A DNA stretch of 64,000 bases from Nematopogon swammerdamellus (taxonomy: Eukaryota > Arthropoda > Insecta > Lepidoptera > Adelidae), in assembly GCA_946902875.1 (NCBI GenBank), contig OX336355.1:11875347-11939346 (forward strand), written 5' to 3'. The translations under genes and the position numbers were made by a program. Shown here piece by piece: positions 29,585 through 40,010 of the stretch (positions are counted from its first letter, which is position 1; every line of letters starts with the position of its first letter). The notes under the pieces were generated by a model that was given only the letters and a program-made list of their open reading frames with translations, was not told the origin of the DNA and did no database searches.

Positions 29585-29665
29585 AAGGTTTCTGTCAGGC
29601 CGGCATGGCATTCGCAATCCCCGTGCATCACAGAATGTCCATGGGCATCGTTTGACACCTACTCG
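29585..29665 (+). pseudogene. Non-LTR retrotransposon C-terminal tail
   Basis: Plus strand encodes LSGRHGIRNPRASQNVHGH, matching the terminal GRQGIRS...NAHGRR of the reverse transcriptase at 50023-50960 and of 42436-42543. Only the last ~20 codons remain. Confidence 0.7.
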
Positions 29666-30186
29666 TAAGTGCAACGATGCCACAAGTCGCGCTCTCCATA
29701 GAAAAAAAAAACCAAAAACAAAAAAAGATTATACCCTAAAAACACAACATCCCCGTGTAAAGCGACAACGGTAGGCGCCGTGACACTGCCTGCATACCGG
29801 CAACTTATCATCACCCATCGACGCGGCGCGTCAGTTGCCCGTTTCCGACATTTTTTTCAAAAGCGATCCGCAATATTTTTCATATTTTTTTTTGTCAAAC
29901 ACGCCACAGAGACGCCGACACTGGCCAGATAAGGACAATGTGCGATAAATAATATAAAACGCTGTAGACAAATGAATTAAAATGGGGAGAACTGTTATCG
30001 TTCAATATTGTATAGTGTGCTTTTAGAAAGATCTTTACGAAGGAGTGGGAAGAGTAAGGGCCTAAGTACTCTGACGCGGTGACGCCCTGTCTGTACACAT
30101 TGGCTGTCCCCCTCTACAGACCAATGTTCGTTATTAAGCCCATCACAGACGGATCTATAATTTATATTAATATACTAAGCTATAGC

Positions 30187-30513
30187 CGAACTCGCGCACC
30201 GAGGGTTCCGTATCGCCATGTCATGGTCAGCGCCACTCACGCCATCTATGTATTAGTTAAAATGCTTCATACTCATTTCGGTAGATGGCGAGCATACACT
30301 TTTTAATTTCTTGTATCAGGATGCCCGTGAATTTTTTACTTTTTCTTATTTGTTGCTATATCGGCCATAATAACACATATTCTGTGAAAATTTCAACGGG
30401 CTACCTATTACGGTTCAAGAGATACAGCCCTCGGACAGACAGGCGGACAGACAGACAGATAGATGGCGTAGGCTTGGTAATATGGTCCCGTACGACGGAT
30501 ACGGAACCCTAAA
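30187..30513 (+). mobile_element. G-family repeat, head-truncated
   Basis: AACTCGCGCACCGAGGGTTC, the GCCATGTCATGGTCAGCG module also seen at 810 and 34560, then AATTTCAACGGGCTACC, (GACA)n and GATACGGAACCC. Confidence 0.85.
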
Positions 30514-30514
30514 A

Positions 30515-31215
30515 ATTATCTTAAATACATTCTATCACACATAAACTTTCTCCCTAATTTTTATGTCAATAGGTATACTTTCTATGTACATACATTCACA
30601 CAAAGACTACGGTTTTATTCATGTACCAATTGATTCCGTTTTTGTGTGACACCATTTATGTCTTTCCACCTGCTTGACGAGTGCATGCCGCTTCCATTCT
30701 TTTAAAATCCGCGAGTACTTGCTCGAACGCTGTAATTGCTACCGGATTTTGTTCCGCTGTTTTTGTAGCGAAATCCTTGGATGGAATGGATACTGGACAA
30801 TGTGATAGAGCAAGGTGATGTAGAGTTCCGAGTCAAATATCAAAAGGACGTATCCACTGTGTAAACTGTAATAAGTATACGCCTCTTTGAGATAAGACCT
30901 TCGATAGATATCGTCTCAAGGCTAATTTATTACAAAATACGTTTGAAACACTAATGGAATTAAAATTGGGTTTAGTATTGTAGGTTAGTAATGTCAAACT
31001 AATCAAATTGTAAATTAGGCGCTAAAATTGGGGATTTATTTGTTCAATGCTCTAAAATTTTCTAGTAAAATAAATATTTCAAAATGCCAATTGACGTTAA
31101 ACATGTTCAATGTTTAATTAAATAAACCTTTTAGTAGGTAAATTAATACTAAAATTATATTAATAATAATTGTTAGTTAATTAAAACATAAAACGCATTT
31201 GAAAGTTATATTATA
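30515..31215. other. AT-rich spacer
   Basis: No gene or repeat recognised. Confidence 0.4.
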
Positions 31216-31217
31216 TA

Positions 31218-31497
31218 TTATATACATATACATACACATACCACACGCTGTTTTTCGACAATCGGGGTAAGCAGAGTAATCGGTGTTGTGCTACATGGCT
31301 TTTGGTAAATTAGATAAAAACCTACCAAAACGTTTCGAAAAGTATTCGGACAAGATACCTACCTATTTATCAAGCAGCAAGTAAGTCACGAAGACCCACC
31401 TGCTGCACGACTCGGTGGAAGGACCGCGCCAAGGTGAGAGGTGGCTATCCTGTCACCCTTTTTAGCAGGGCATTTTGTCCTTATCGCTTAGTGGCCA
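31218..31497 (-). mobile_element. S3 SINE
   Basis: On the plus strand: (ACAT)n, GACAATCGGGGTAAGCAGAG, GCAGCAAGTAAGTCACG, CGGTGGAAGGACCGCGCCAA and CATTTTGTCCTTATCGCTTA, that is the complement of S3. Head b reduced to its last bases. Confidence 0.8.
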
Positions 31498-31499
31498 TA

Positions 31500-33025
31500 A
31501 TTATTTAGAGAGATAAACAAATATCACCTACTTACCACCCAACTAATATGGTACCTAAGTATATTGGGATGCTAGGTCTGTCTAGGTAGGTAACCTAAGC
31601 ACCTAATATAAACAATGTTTTAATATGTTTAGCATATTTTATCTACAGAATGGATTCGAGACCTAAATTCACACACCAGCGGGGAACTAAACATTATACC
31701 TATGTAGCTACCTATCGAATTCTAATAGACCAAAGCGCGCTATGTAAAAACGTATCTACAATCTTGATAAAGCATATAATTACAGACGCCATTCATGTGA
31801 AAAAAAGCTTTACGAAAATAAAGCAACAAAAAAAACATATTCGGAACCTCCATTAAAATGACGTACCACACATAATAAACCGCTACCTACTCACTACCAT
31901 GCGGGTAGAAAAAAAATAATTATTTAGCATTATCAAATTGATGCAAATACCATTGCATGATGCCAGAAACTATGAACTCTATTCCCTACAGCAATGAGTA
32001 CATTAATGAATAATCACTTATAGGATTTACGACCACTGCAGACATGCTATGAACAGTAGCTTTAAAAAAATAAAGCACAATAATAGTGCAATATCTATAT
32101 TAAATATTCCATGCACTGAAAAGAGAAAGCTCTTAAATCAACTGTTTGGTGTAAGAGGAACAAGGAGATCACTGCACAATCTTGCATTTCTGAATATGAA
32201 AACTTGCAGCTTCCGCCAATCGGAAGGCTCCGTTGTGTAGTGGGCGGCGCTTACGGCGCAAATGGGAGGGGCTTGTTGGATGACGTTTGCAAGAATTCCT
32301 TATTCAAATCGGTTCATACTGCAGTGAAGTTGCATTTATTAATTTTTTGCTCCGATTTTGAATAACGTTTGCTTTTGTGTTGGTTGTCTCTTTTGATTAT
32401 TATCAATTTCCTAGGATTCGTGGATGAAGTTAAATTAAATGACTGAGGTGGTTGAGGGATGATTGGGTAGGTGTTAGATTACTTACTAAAAGTGGAATTA
32501 CCTACAAGCGGCCTACATGCTTGCATACATTTATTTTTAAGGACTCGGTGATTTGATTACTTACTTACCTACTCCATTTTCTGAGAACCTAAGTTATAAT
32601 ATATGTTTTGTCAACTTTTTTTTTTATTCATATGTCAGTTCTAAAAAAAATTAATACTTACATTTCGTTTCATACCAAATCTAAAAAAAGCCCAAGTCCA
32701 TTTAGTTTGGTCCCGTTTAACAATGAAATCAGGATTAACTGGGTAAGAAACCTAGAGCATGTTTTTTTAATATTAACGTATATTACACAATACTTATTCG
32801 AATTATACACTACATCTAATAAAAAAATCCAAAAAACTTAATAAAGTACAGAAGAACATACATTTTGCAAGTGCATGCCTACCTACTTACATACTTACTA
32901 CTCACAATACCTATTGATTATAGAGAAAATTGCAACAACTCATAGGCATGTAGGTAGGTACACAGAATGTGCTAGTTTGACCGAAATTGCTTACCACCGT
33001 GGGATTCCTCATTGAATAAGCTTAA
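31500..33025. other. AT-rich spacer
   Basis: Nothing recognised. Frames near 31650 and 32049 show no domain and AT-driven composition. Confidence 0.4.
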
Positions 33026-33027
33026 AA

Positions 33028-33336
33028 AAACCGGCCAAGTGCGAGTCGGACTCGCGCACCGAGGTTTCCGCACCACAAAAAAGAACATTGAAAAAAAACA
33101 CGTTTCTTGTATGGGAACCCCCGTGAATTTTTTACTTTTTCTTATTTTTATTTTTATTATTTGTTGTTATATCGGCCATAATAAATAAAACATATTCTGT
33201 GAAAATTTCAACGGGCTACCTATTACGGTTCAAGAGATACAGCCCTCGGACAGACAGACGGACGGACGGACGGACAGACAGACAGACGGCGTAGGCTTAG
33301 TAATAGGGTCCCGTACCGGATACGGAACCCTAAAAT
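33028..33336 (+). mobile_element. G-family repeat, full length
   Basis: Best reference copy: ACCGGCCAAGTGCGAGTCGG, then ACTCGCGCACCGAGG, CGTTTCTTGTATGGGAACCC, ATATCGGCCATAATA, AATTTCAACGGGCTACC, (GACA/GACG)n, and GGATACGGAACCCTAAAA. The ACTCGCGCACC/GGTTCC segment resembles tRNA-derived promoter boxes only loosely. Confidence 0.92.
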
Positions 33337-33404
33337 GATCTCAATACATTCTATTACTTAACCTTCATCACCACGATTATTTTTTAATTTTTTTGCAAAT
33401 AAAT

Positions 33405-33600
33405 CTAAAATGTACGGACGCGCAAATTTTGTTATAACTCGCTTTATAACTCGAGAACCACTTTATCGATTTACATACGGTTTTCACTGTTAGATTCTAC
33501 CACTTCTCAATATGGTTTTAGGTTAAATCATAACGCCACGTCATCGGCAGCCTGAGCTGTGAGCAAAAGTCACGCGAAGCGAAGCCGCGGGCAAAATATA
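33405..33600 (+). mobile_element. Diverged R-family repeat
   Basis: TTATAACTCGAGAACCAC, then GCGAAGCGAAGCCGCGGGC at the end. Middle poorly conserved. Confidence 0.55.
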
Positions 33601-33635
33601 GAAATTGTATTGAATTTAAGATGTACAATGTATGT

Positions 33636-34229
33636 ACCGTGTGGGGCCGGTACTTTAAAAGAATAGCCCCACTGCATCTCGCCCCGTGTATGTCGTAAAA
33701 GGCGACTAAGGGATATGACTCCCTTCTTATATTACTAGGTGGTAGGGTTTAACCCGCCCGGGTTGCTACCACCACACTGAATGAAAGGTCGGTCGAAACG
33801 GCTATGTAAATAGTTTGTGTTTTCTGTCCAGTTCAGTGTAGCCGGCACGACCGAAGGTAAGCACTGACGTGGTACCAAGCTCACCCGGTGTTATGGGCTG
33901 ACATCACGGAGGATTTTGTACATAAGTGATGCATGCAGTGTGTCTGTGATGGATGTATTATAGAATTTGACTTTGTTGTACTGAAGATGTGTAAATTTGG
34001 AATTTAATACCTTTAATTAATTATGTGCGATATTGCTTTTATTTTATTATTGTAATGATATTTAAATTTTGGATTATTTTATAAAAAAATTTAAATCTTT
34101 GACGTGTCTCACAGTGGAACAATTTTATTTATATAAAATTGTATAAACCCGCTCAACGGGAAATAAACGATTTTGACCATGACTTTGACTTTGATGTAGC
34201 CAACCGTGTCAGTTTCCATAAAAAAAAAT
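33636..34229 (+). mobile_element. S1 SINE with head b, 3' end displaced
   Basis: 33636-33910 runs from CCGTGTGGGGCCGGTACTTT to GGGCTGACATCACGGA; the 3' end GATGTAGCCAACCGTGTCAG plus TTTCCAT and A8 is found only at 34193-34229. The ~280 bp between is AT-rich with ACCCGCTCAACGGGAAATAA. Either an insertion or two separate truncated copies. Confidence 0.7.
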
Positions 34230-34504
34230 GTACCTACTTGTATTTAAGTTCCCATGCGTACTTACGTAGCATACTGTCGGAATTTCGCGCTCTAGCAACA
34301 ACGTCAACGGATGTCATAATATCGCACATCCTACACACAAACACCGTTCTCTAACTGGGTTAGTCAGCACCACCGCTACCGATGCACGATGTGTGTTACC
34401 AGAACCTCGACTGAAGTTAAATAGTGTAACACGTTTGAAATACAAATTTTAACAAGTTCAGCAGTAGTCTTACTAACATATGAATGCTCAAAAATACAGT
34501 CGAA

Positions 34505-34600
34505 TGAGAACCTCCTCCTTTTTTTGAAGTGCAAGTCGAACTCGCGCACCAAAGGTTCCGTATCGCCATGTCATGGTCAGCGCCACTCACGGCATCTTTT
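34505..34600 (+). mobile_element. Chimeric repeat: retroelement tail fused to G head
   Basis: GAACCTCCTCCTTTTTTTGA runs directly into AGTGCAAGTCGAACTCGCGC and the GCCATGTCATGGTCAGCG module. The junction lies in the shared GAAGT/AAGTG. Confidence 0.65.
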
Positions 34601-34647
34601 TTTTTTTAATGAAATAAAACACATTTTGTTAACAAACTTCAGTGATT

Positions 34648-35230
34648 TTATTGAAAATTAAATGTATTTGTGACATTTATGTAGTTCTGAAAATTAATAT
34701 CGTTTATGTGACCACCACGGTTCTTTGTGCAGGTCTCCATCCGAACATCATAATTTTCATTTACTTTTTTCAGTATAAGCTGAACGATGGCCTGAATTTC
34801 ATGGGTTTTTAAATTACCGTGGTTGTTAGACATTGTTTTAAATCAAATCAGCTTTACTCACGGTTCCACTCCGAGCTATGTGGCTCGACGTTTCGGGCCA
34901 AGCGTTTGGCCCATCTTCATGAGCACTCTACCTAGTGCGACGGTTGGCAGAGAAGTTCTCTGCCAACCGAGTGGAACCGTGAGTAAAGCTGATTTGATTT
35001 AAAACAAGGCCTGAATTTCATGCTGAATGTTGGATTATCTTGAATTATTTCCGGAGCATTAGCGTACACTTAAAAAAAACCTCGAAGGAGATAATCCAAA
35101 GGGTCAAATCGCAATATCTTCCTGGCCGATTCACATCAGAATTTGTGGAAATTATGCGTTCCCCAAACTTCGTGGCACTGGCCACAGCCATTGACACAAA
35201 TAAATTATTGAAGTGAATTATGTGACGACT
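34648..35230 (-). pseudogene. IS630/Tc1-mariner-type transposase, C-terminal remnant
   Basis: From the high-coordinate side the minus strand reads FGERIISTNSDVNRPGRYCD, LTLW and, after a frameshift, DPLDYLLRGFF and VYANAPEIIQ, the region around the third catalytic residue of these transposases (usual form DLTPLDFFLWG). It then reaches HEIQA, is interrupted by a 204-bp foldback, and resumes AIVQLILKKVNENYDVRME with the terminal CTKNRGGHINDINF. Stops and frameshifts make it inactive. N-terminal half not found. Confidence 0.8.
34804..35007 (-). mobile_element. Foldback element with 15-bp target duplication
   Basis: Exact duplication GGCCTGAATTTCATG at 34789-34803 and 35008-35022. Arms are a perfect ~39-bp inverted pair (TTTTAAATCAAATCAGC and onward). 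The loop holds a second hairpin (GGTTGGCAGAGAA) and, on the minus strand, ATGAAGATGGGCCAAACGC then TTGGCCCGAAACGTCGAGC. A ~30-nt unpaired tail lies at the low-coordinate end. Variable long duplications point to target-primed retrotransposition. Confidence 0.85.
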
Positions 35231-35362
35231 TGTGTGTTAGGTATGTTGCGCTGCCTTTTTGGAACCAAAGTTCGTCTAAATTCATTCCGTCGCGGGAAAT
35301 TTAGAGTGGTCACTCGCTAGTCCCGGCCTCGATTAATACCATAATACCCTCCTCTACTGCCG

Positions 35363-35542
35363 ATGGGCCCGGATATGTTCGGTGAAGCCATCGCAAGCTT
35401 AGATCCACACCTTCCTTCTTTGCCACAAAAAGTTTGTCACCGTGCCACGATGTTGTTTGACGAACACGCTTATGTTGACACGACATTTGCGAAATGTACT
35501 TTTTACAGATCGGCCGTTATCGTAACAAGTTTCCATAAGTAA
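35363..35542 (+). other. 59-codon open frame, unrecognised
   Basis: ATG at 35363 to TAA at 35540-35542, starting MGPDMFGEAIASLDPH and containing KVCHRATMLFDEHAYVD. Composition is more protein-like than most frames here, and a TAA lies seven codons upstream. No domain recognised. It may be a transposon relic. Confidence 0.2.
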
Positions 35543-35554
35543 TTAAAAAGTTAC

Positions 35555-35630
35555 AAATAAATAAAACCCCGACACATCAAGTCAAAAATAATTTCTGCGT
35601 AGTTACTTACAGGCGTCGGGGGACCTAGAT
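35555..35630. mobile_element. Solo arm of the 19467-type MITE
   Basis: AAACCCCGACACATCAAGTC and TTACTTACAGGCGTCGGGGG match one arm of the element at 19467-19735. Confidence 0.5.
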
Positions 35631-36115
35631 CGCTTCATTATTGCCCCCCATTTTCGCTAAGAGTGTGAAATCGTCCTGGTGTCGCGAGTTTTGGGGCTAC
35701 GCGAGTAGTTGAGGGCTCAAAAGACGCGTATCGGCTAGGGCTACAAGATGGTGAAAAAGAAATCGAAAAAGTAAAAAATAAAAAGTTTTAATTCAAAAAT
35801 GTGAAAAATTCTATTTTTTTCGAACTAAATCTCTTATATATCAAAAACTAAATGTGAAATCGAAAAATTTTAAAAACCTGTTTAGACTTGGACTTTGGGC
35901 TACATTAAAAAAAAAAGCATTCGTTTATCGATGATGGTTCGAGCTGGACGTGGTCCCTCAAATTTTTCCCATTTTCGCTGAGAGTGTGAAATCGACTTTT
36001 GGAAGTGCAACAGCGTAGAGAGCGAGGAGGAATATCCGAATGTATGAAATAAATTGAGAAAAATGAAATCACGGCTCGGCTCTGCAGATCCTCGGGTGAC
36101 TTTGTTAGTTTGGTT
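35631..36115. other. Spacer with GAGAGTGTGAAATCG duplication
   Basis: CCCATTTTCGCTAAGAGTG at 35647 recurs as CCCATTTTCGCTGAGAGTG at 35968. Otherwise nothing recognised. Confidence 0.45.
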
Positions 36116-36117
36116 CT

Positions 36118-36400
36118 GATGATGGAGCCGGAAGGAATCCATAGGAACTACTAAACTACAAATGATAAGCCCATCGTGTTTGGGCTAGTGAGATTTATCT
36201 TCGCAAGTACTCTTGTCATATGATGTCCAGGGTCCTGATGACGGAGCCGGAATGAAGCCATAGGAACTCTTAAACCACACATGATAAATCCACCGTGTTT
36301 GGGCTCGTTGGATTTGTCTTCGCAAGTACTCTAGTCATATGTATATTTCCAGGGTCCTGATGATGGAGCCGGAATGAAGCCATAGGAACTCTTTTATATT
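36118..36400. repeat. ~120-bp tandem repeat, 2.3 copies
   Basis: GATGATGGAGCCGGAA-type starts at 36118, 36236 and 36359, each followed by CATAGGAACT, GTGTTTGGGCT and TCGCAAGTACTCT. Related to the 130-bp array at 45481-47215. Confidence 0.88.
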
Positions 36401-36889
36401 TTTATATTTGATATTTATTAATTTGTTCCTTCAGTTAGACATAATGTCAAGCTTATCTCTTTTTCTGTCTAAAATTTAGTTTACATTTTTTAAGCTGCTT
36501 GTGTTTTTGAATAATAAATAATAAAAAATATATAAATGTAATACTTTTTTTTATTTTGCTGAGTTCATTTTCAATGTACCTCGAAGGTCGTGTAATGCAC
36601 GAGATCTGTGATTTTTTTTTTACTTAGCGGTCCCCACCCCATCCCCCCACTCAACTACGACGCCTTTAATTAAATAAACGGAAATTATTTTAGACATTTT
36701 GAAAGAAAACTTTTGAAAGGTTATCCGCTCGGTCGGGGGGGTTTTAAATTTGTAATTATTCAATTCAATGATCATCACTATCACTATTAACTAATCAAAT
36801 CAATCATCAATGATGAATCATCATCAATGATGATGATGATTCATCATTTTATCATTATCATTATAAGTATAAGTCATAAGTCATAACAT

Positions 36890-37060
36890 AACATAAGTCA
36901 TAATAACCAATCCACCGAGTGTGAACTCGGCATGACTCCAAAAACTTCAAATCCACAAATACTTTTATTTATTTTACGGTCGGGGTCGGATGGATCAACA
37001 TCGTACGGATATTATAATGGCACTTTTGTGTAAGTAACATAGCTGAATACTAATACTGGT
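36890..37060. repeat. Dispersed repeat shared with 39816-40010
   Basis: AAGTCATAATAACC, GTGTGAACTCGGCATGACT and CCAAAAACTTCAAAT here versus AAGTCATAATCACCGG, GATGTGAACCGGGCTTGACT and CAAAAACTTTAAAT there; both end near CGCCATCTATCGG. Confidence 0.6.
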
Positions 37061-37129
37061 AACGCCATCTATCGGTGTGCACCGAAATCGCAACAAGATA
37101 ATTTGCCATATAAGATTAATAAGGTTTTT

Positions 37130-37471
37130 CGAAGACTACATATACATACATACCACACGTTGTATCCCGACAATCGGGGTAAGCAGATTAATTGGTGTTG
37201 TGCCGCAAGTGCTCTTGTAAATAACAGCACAACCCCGACCACCACGTTTATCAAAGTATTAGGACAAGATAACTAACAAGCAACAAGTAAGGCACGACGA
37301 TCCACCTGCCGCAAGAATCGGTGGAAGGACCGTGCCAAGGTGAGAGGTCGCTTTCTTGTCGCTCTTTAGCACGGCACCTTGTCCTTATCCCTTAGTCGCC
37401 TTTTACAACATGTACGGGGAGGGATCCAGTAGGGCTATTATTTTCAATTGCCGGCCCCACACGGTACTACG
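37130..37471 (-). mobile_element. S3 SINE with head b, full length
   Basis: On the minus strand: CCGTGTGGGGCCGGCAATTG head b, GTAAAAGGCGACTAAGGGAT, then the S3 body (GGACAAGGTGCCGTGCTAAA, CCACCGATTCTTGCGGC-type) and GATTGTCGGGATACAACGTG with an (ATGT)n tail. Shows that head b is joined to a body unrelated to S1. Confidence 0.85.
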
Positions 37472-37504
37472 CGGACTACTATTCCAAAACTGAAGTAGGT
37501 AGAT

Positions 37505-37555
37505 CACAGAGCATCAAATACCTACCGGAGGGGCGCGCGCATTTGATGCTCTGTG
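37505..37555. mobile_element. hAT-like MITE, copy 4, reduced to its ends (51 bp)
   Basis: CACAGAGCATCAAATACC then GGAGGGGCGCGCGCATTTG and ATGCTCTGTG, with exact duplication AGGTAGAT (37497-37504, 37556-37563). Interior of the ~290-bp family lost. Confidence 0.92.
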
Positions 37556-37564
37556 AGGTAGATG

Positions 37565-37606
37565 CAAAGAGTTTGTATTACGTCGATGCGTAATACAAAT
37601 TCTTTG
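37565..37606. mobile_element. Mini-palindrome hAT-like MITE (42 bp)
   Basis: CAAAGAGTTTGTATTAC and GTAATACAAATTCTTTG around CGTCGATGC; exact 8-bp duplication GGTAGATG (37557-37564, 37607-37614). It sits in the target duplication of the preceding element. Confidence 0.9.
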
Positions 37607-37774
37607 GGTAGATGGAAGGTGTATGCCATTATTTCATACGTCACTTCTAGTTTTCGAATATCGAGTGTGTAACACCAATACTTAGGCCTTAACCACTTCA
37701 CTCCATTTATAAAACCGAAATGTAAGATGGACGAATTCTACTTCAATAACTCTTTCAGCGATACTTAATTCCCT

Positions 37775-37935
37775 TGCCCCTTACTAAGTGACAGACAGGC
37801 AGACAGGCACAAATTTGTAACCGACTATATAGGTTGGTACCACCGCACTGAACGAAATATGACCACCTGCATAGCAGGCTCGACTGTATGTGTTCTCCTC
37901 TGGTCCCATAATAGCCATCAATCCAAAGGGATGTC
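37775..37935 (+). mobile_element. T1 SINE fragment
   Basis: CCTTGCCCCTTACTAAGTG, TTTGTAACCGAC, and CCATCAATCCAAAGGGATG match the middle of the 14278-14690 copy. Confidence 0.55.
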
Positions 37936-37949
37936 TTTTAAGTAAGATT

Positions 37950-38415
37950 TTTAGGTTTCCGCATCCCGTACGGAAGCCTCTTACTAAGCCTTTTTTTATG
38001 GAAACTGACACGGTTGGCTACATCACCTACAACATCCGTGATGTCAGCCCATAACACCGGGTGAACTAGGTGACATGTCAGTGCTTCCCTTCATTTCGCG
38101 CCGGCTACACTGAACTGGACGGAAAACACGAACTATTTACATAGCCGTTTCGACCGACGACGTTTCGCCTACGCCGTCTGTCTGTCTGTCTTTCCTACTG
38201 CTGTATCTTTGGAACCGTAAGTAGCCAGTTGAAATTTTCACAGAATGTGTGTTATTATGGCGGATATAACAAGAAATAATAAAATATAGAAAAGGTCAAA
38301 ATTAAAGCCCATATACCCCATACAAGAAACGTGGTATTTTTTTTTCAAAGTTTTTTTTTTTTGTGGTAGTTACGGAAACCTAGGTGCGCGAGTCCGACTC
38401 GCACTTGGCCAGTTT
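37950..38415 (-). mobile_element. G-family repeat split by an S1 SINE
   Basis: Left part ends TTACTAAGCC; the right part resumes GCCTACGCCGTCTG. Right part contains the complement of AATTTCAACTGG, CGTTTCTTGTATGG-type and GGCCAAGTGCGAGTCGG. Confidence 0.88.
37991..38163 (-). mobile_element. S1 SINE fragment inserted in a G repeat
   Basis: T7 tract, ATGGAAACTGACACGGTTGG to ACATAGCCGTTTCGACCGAC. GCC(T) is shared at both borders, so the target duplication is short or eroded. Confidence 0.85.
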
Positions 38416-38590
38416 TTACGGAAACTGAAATGGTTGGTTGAATCATCTACAACAGTCCAATCCATAACACCTTGGTGAATTAAGTGCCATGTCAGTGCTT
38501 GCGTTTGGTAGTGCCGGCTACACTGAACTGGACGGAAAACATGATTTTCGCCGCTCCGACCGACCTTTCATTCAGTGCGGTGGTCGTGTC
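38413..38590 (-). mobile_element. Diverged S1 SINE fragment
   Basis: ACGGAAACTGAAATGGTTGG, CCATAACACCTTGGTGAAT and GCCGGCTACACTGAACTGG in S1 order; starts right at the edge of the previous G repeat. Confidence 0.75.
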
Positions 38591-38594
38591 GTGG

Positions 38595-39007
38595 GACCTA
38601 CCTATTGGCTGGTCGGAGCGAGATAGCTCGGAGGCTCGGAGCAATGAGGGTCCGGAAGCCAGACCATCTAATCTGACAGAAAGAATTGATTATTTATCTT
38701 AAAATAATAATAATTCTTTCATATAAAGAAAATTATTTGTCATCACTTCCTTTCACCTTTTGAATTTGGAATTCCTTTTTCTTTGCATTTTTTTTAATTA
38801 CACTAATTTATTAAGTTTTTGTATTGAAATATTATTAATTTCACCAATTAAATATAATAAATTCATAAAAAAAAAAATATTTATTTATGAGAATATCTAA
38901 TTAACGCATTTTCTGCCCAGTGCCCACATTCATCAATCAACATCATACGTAAGTAAGATTAGATAGATAATATAATACACCCAAAGAAATAAAATATACA
39001 ATAAATA

Positions 39008-39039
<32 letters not shown>

Positions 39040-39170
39040 TAAATAAAATAATAAATAAATACTAATATTAAATATATATTCAATTCAATATTTAATTTAA
39101 TTTAAATATTTGAAATTTTAAATATAATATAATATAAATAATATAAATATAAATAATAATATATAAATTA
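38595..39170. other. AT-rich spacer with (TA)n
   Basis: (TA)n at about 39008-39031 and long AATAAATA-like low-complexity sequence. Confidence 0.6.
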
Positions 39171-39174
39171 GCGT

Positions 39175-39790
39175 TGTAACGAGTCGAGTGATAATACTCG
39201 TGTGACTCGAGTCAAGCCTAAAACTCGTCAACTCGAGTAGGATTCGGAGCGAAACCGAGTCGGACTCGTATTCGTACGGATAAACAGTCAGTCAGTCAGT
39301 CTGCCCACTCGCTTCGCTCGACTCGAGTGCACGCACGCACTCGGACGACTGAATACGAATGCGAGTTGACGAACGAATACAAAATACTCGACTCGCGGCC
39401 TTGAGAGACTGACTGACGGCGGCACCGACTCGAGTCGCAGTCTCTCAAGGCCGCGAGTCGCCGAGTATTTTGTATTCGTTCGTCAACTCGCATTCGCATC
39501 GCATTCAGTCATCCGAGTGCACTCGAGTCGAGCGAGTGGGTGACGCGGTCTGCTGCTGCGAGTCAGTTGAATTCATTGGATTGAACTGGTGACGCGCTGT
39601 ACGAGATTAGTGACTTCTTAAGTCTTAAAATTATTTAAGGAGCTATTATTTAAGAATTAAATAATGGTTCCGAGACTAATAAATAGAAAATCTATAGCGA
39701 GTGTTTTTGTATTCGAGTCGCTACTCGAGTTATAGATGTTTTCAACTCGAGTCACTCGAGTCGTCCATGTATTCGACTCGTAACAAGACT
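39175..39790. repeat. ACTCGAGT-rich region with a ~105-bp-arm foldback
   Basis: Arms 39302-39411 and 39438-39540 (for example GCGAGTTGACGAACGAATAC, AAAATACTCG, GCGGCCTTGAGAGACTG) pair over about 105 bp around a ~26-bp loop. Outside the arms GACTCGAGTC-like words continue to both edges, CGTTGTAACGAGTCGAG at the left and TTCGACTCGTAACAAG at the right, so the whole ~615 bp may be one element. Confidence 0.88.
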
Positions 39791-39815
39791 AATATAAATA
39801 AATAATAAATAAATA

Positions 39816-40010
39816 AGTCATAATCACCGGATGTGAACCGGGCTTGACTTCAAAAACTTTAAATGACATATTCAAGTGTAGGTTTTTTTCTAACCATATG
39901 AATGCTAACCTGCACTGTGCAAAACCACCATAATAATGACAATTCTGTGCAAGGAAGATCGCGAAGCACTCACTGTGGTGTCGCCATCTATCGGCCGACA
40001 TCTAAATTAA
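39816..40010. repeat. Second copy of the 36890-type repeat
   Basis: See 36890-37060. Ends with CGCCATCTATCGGCCGAC. Confidence 0.6.
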
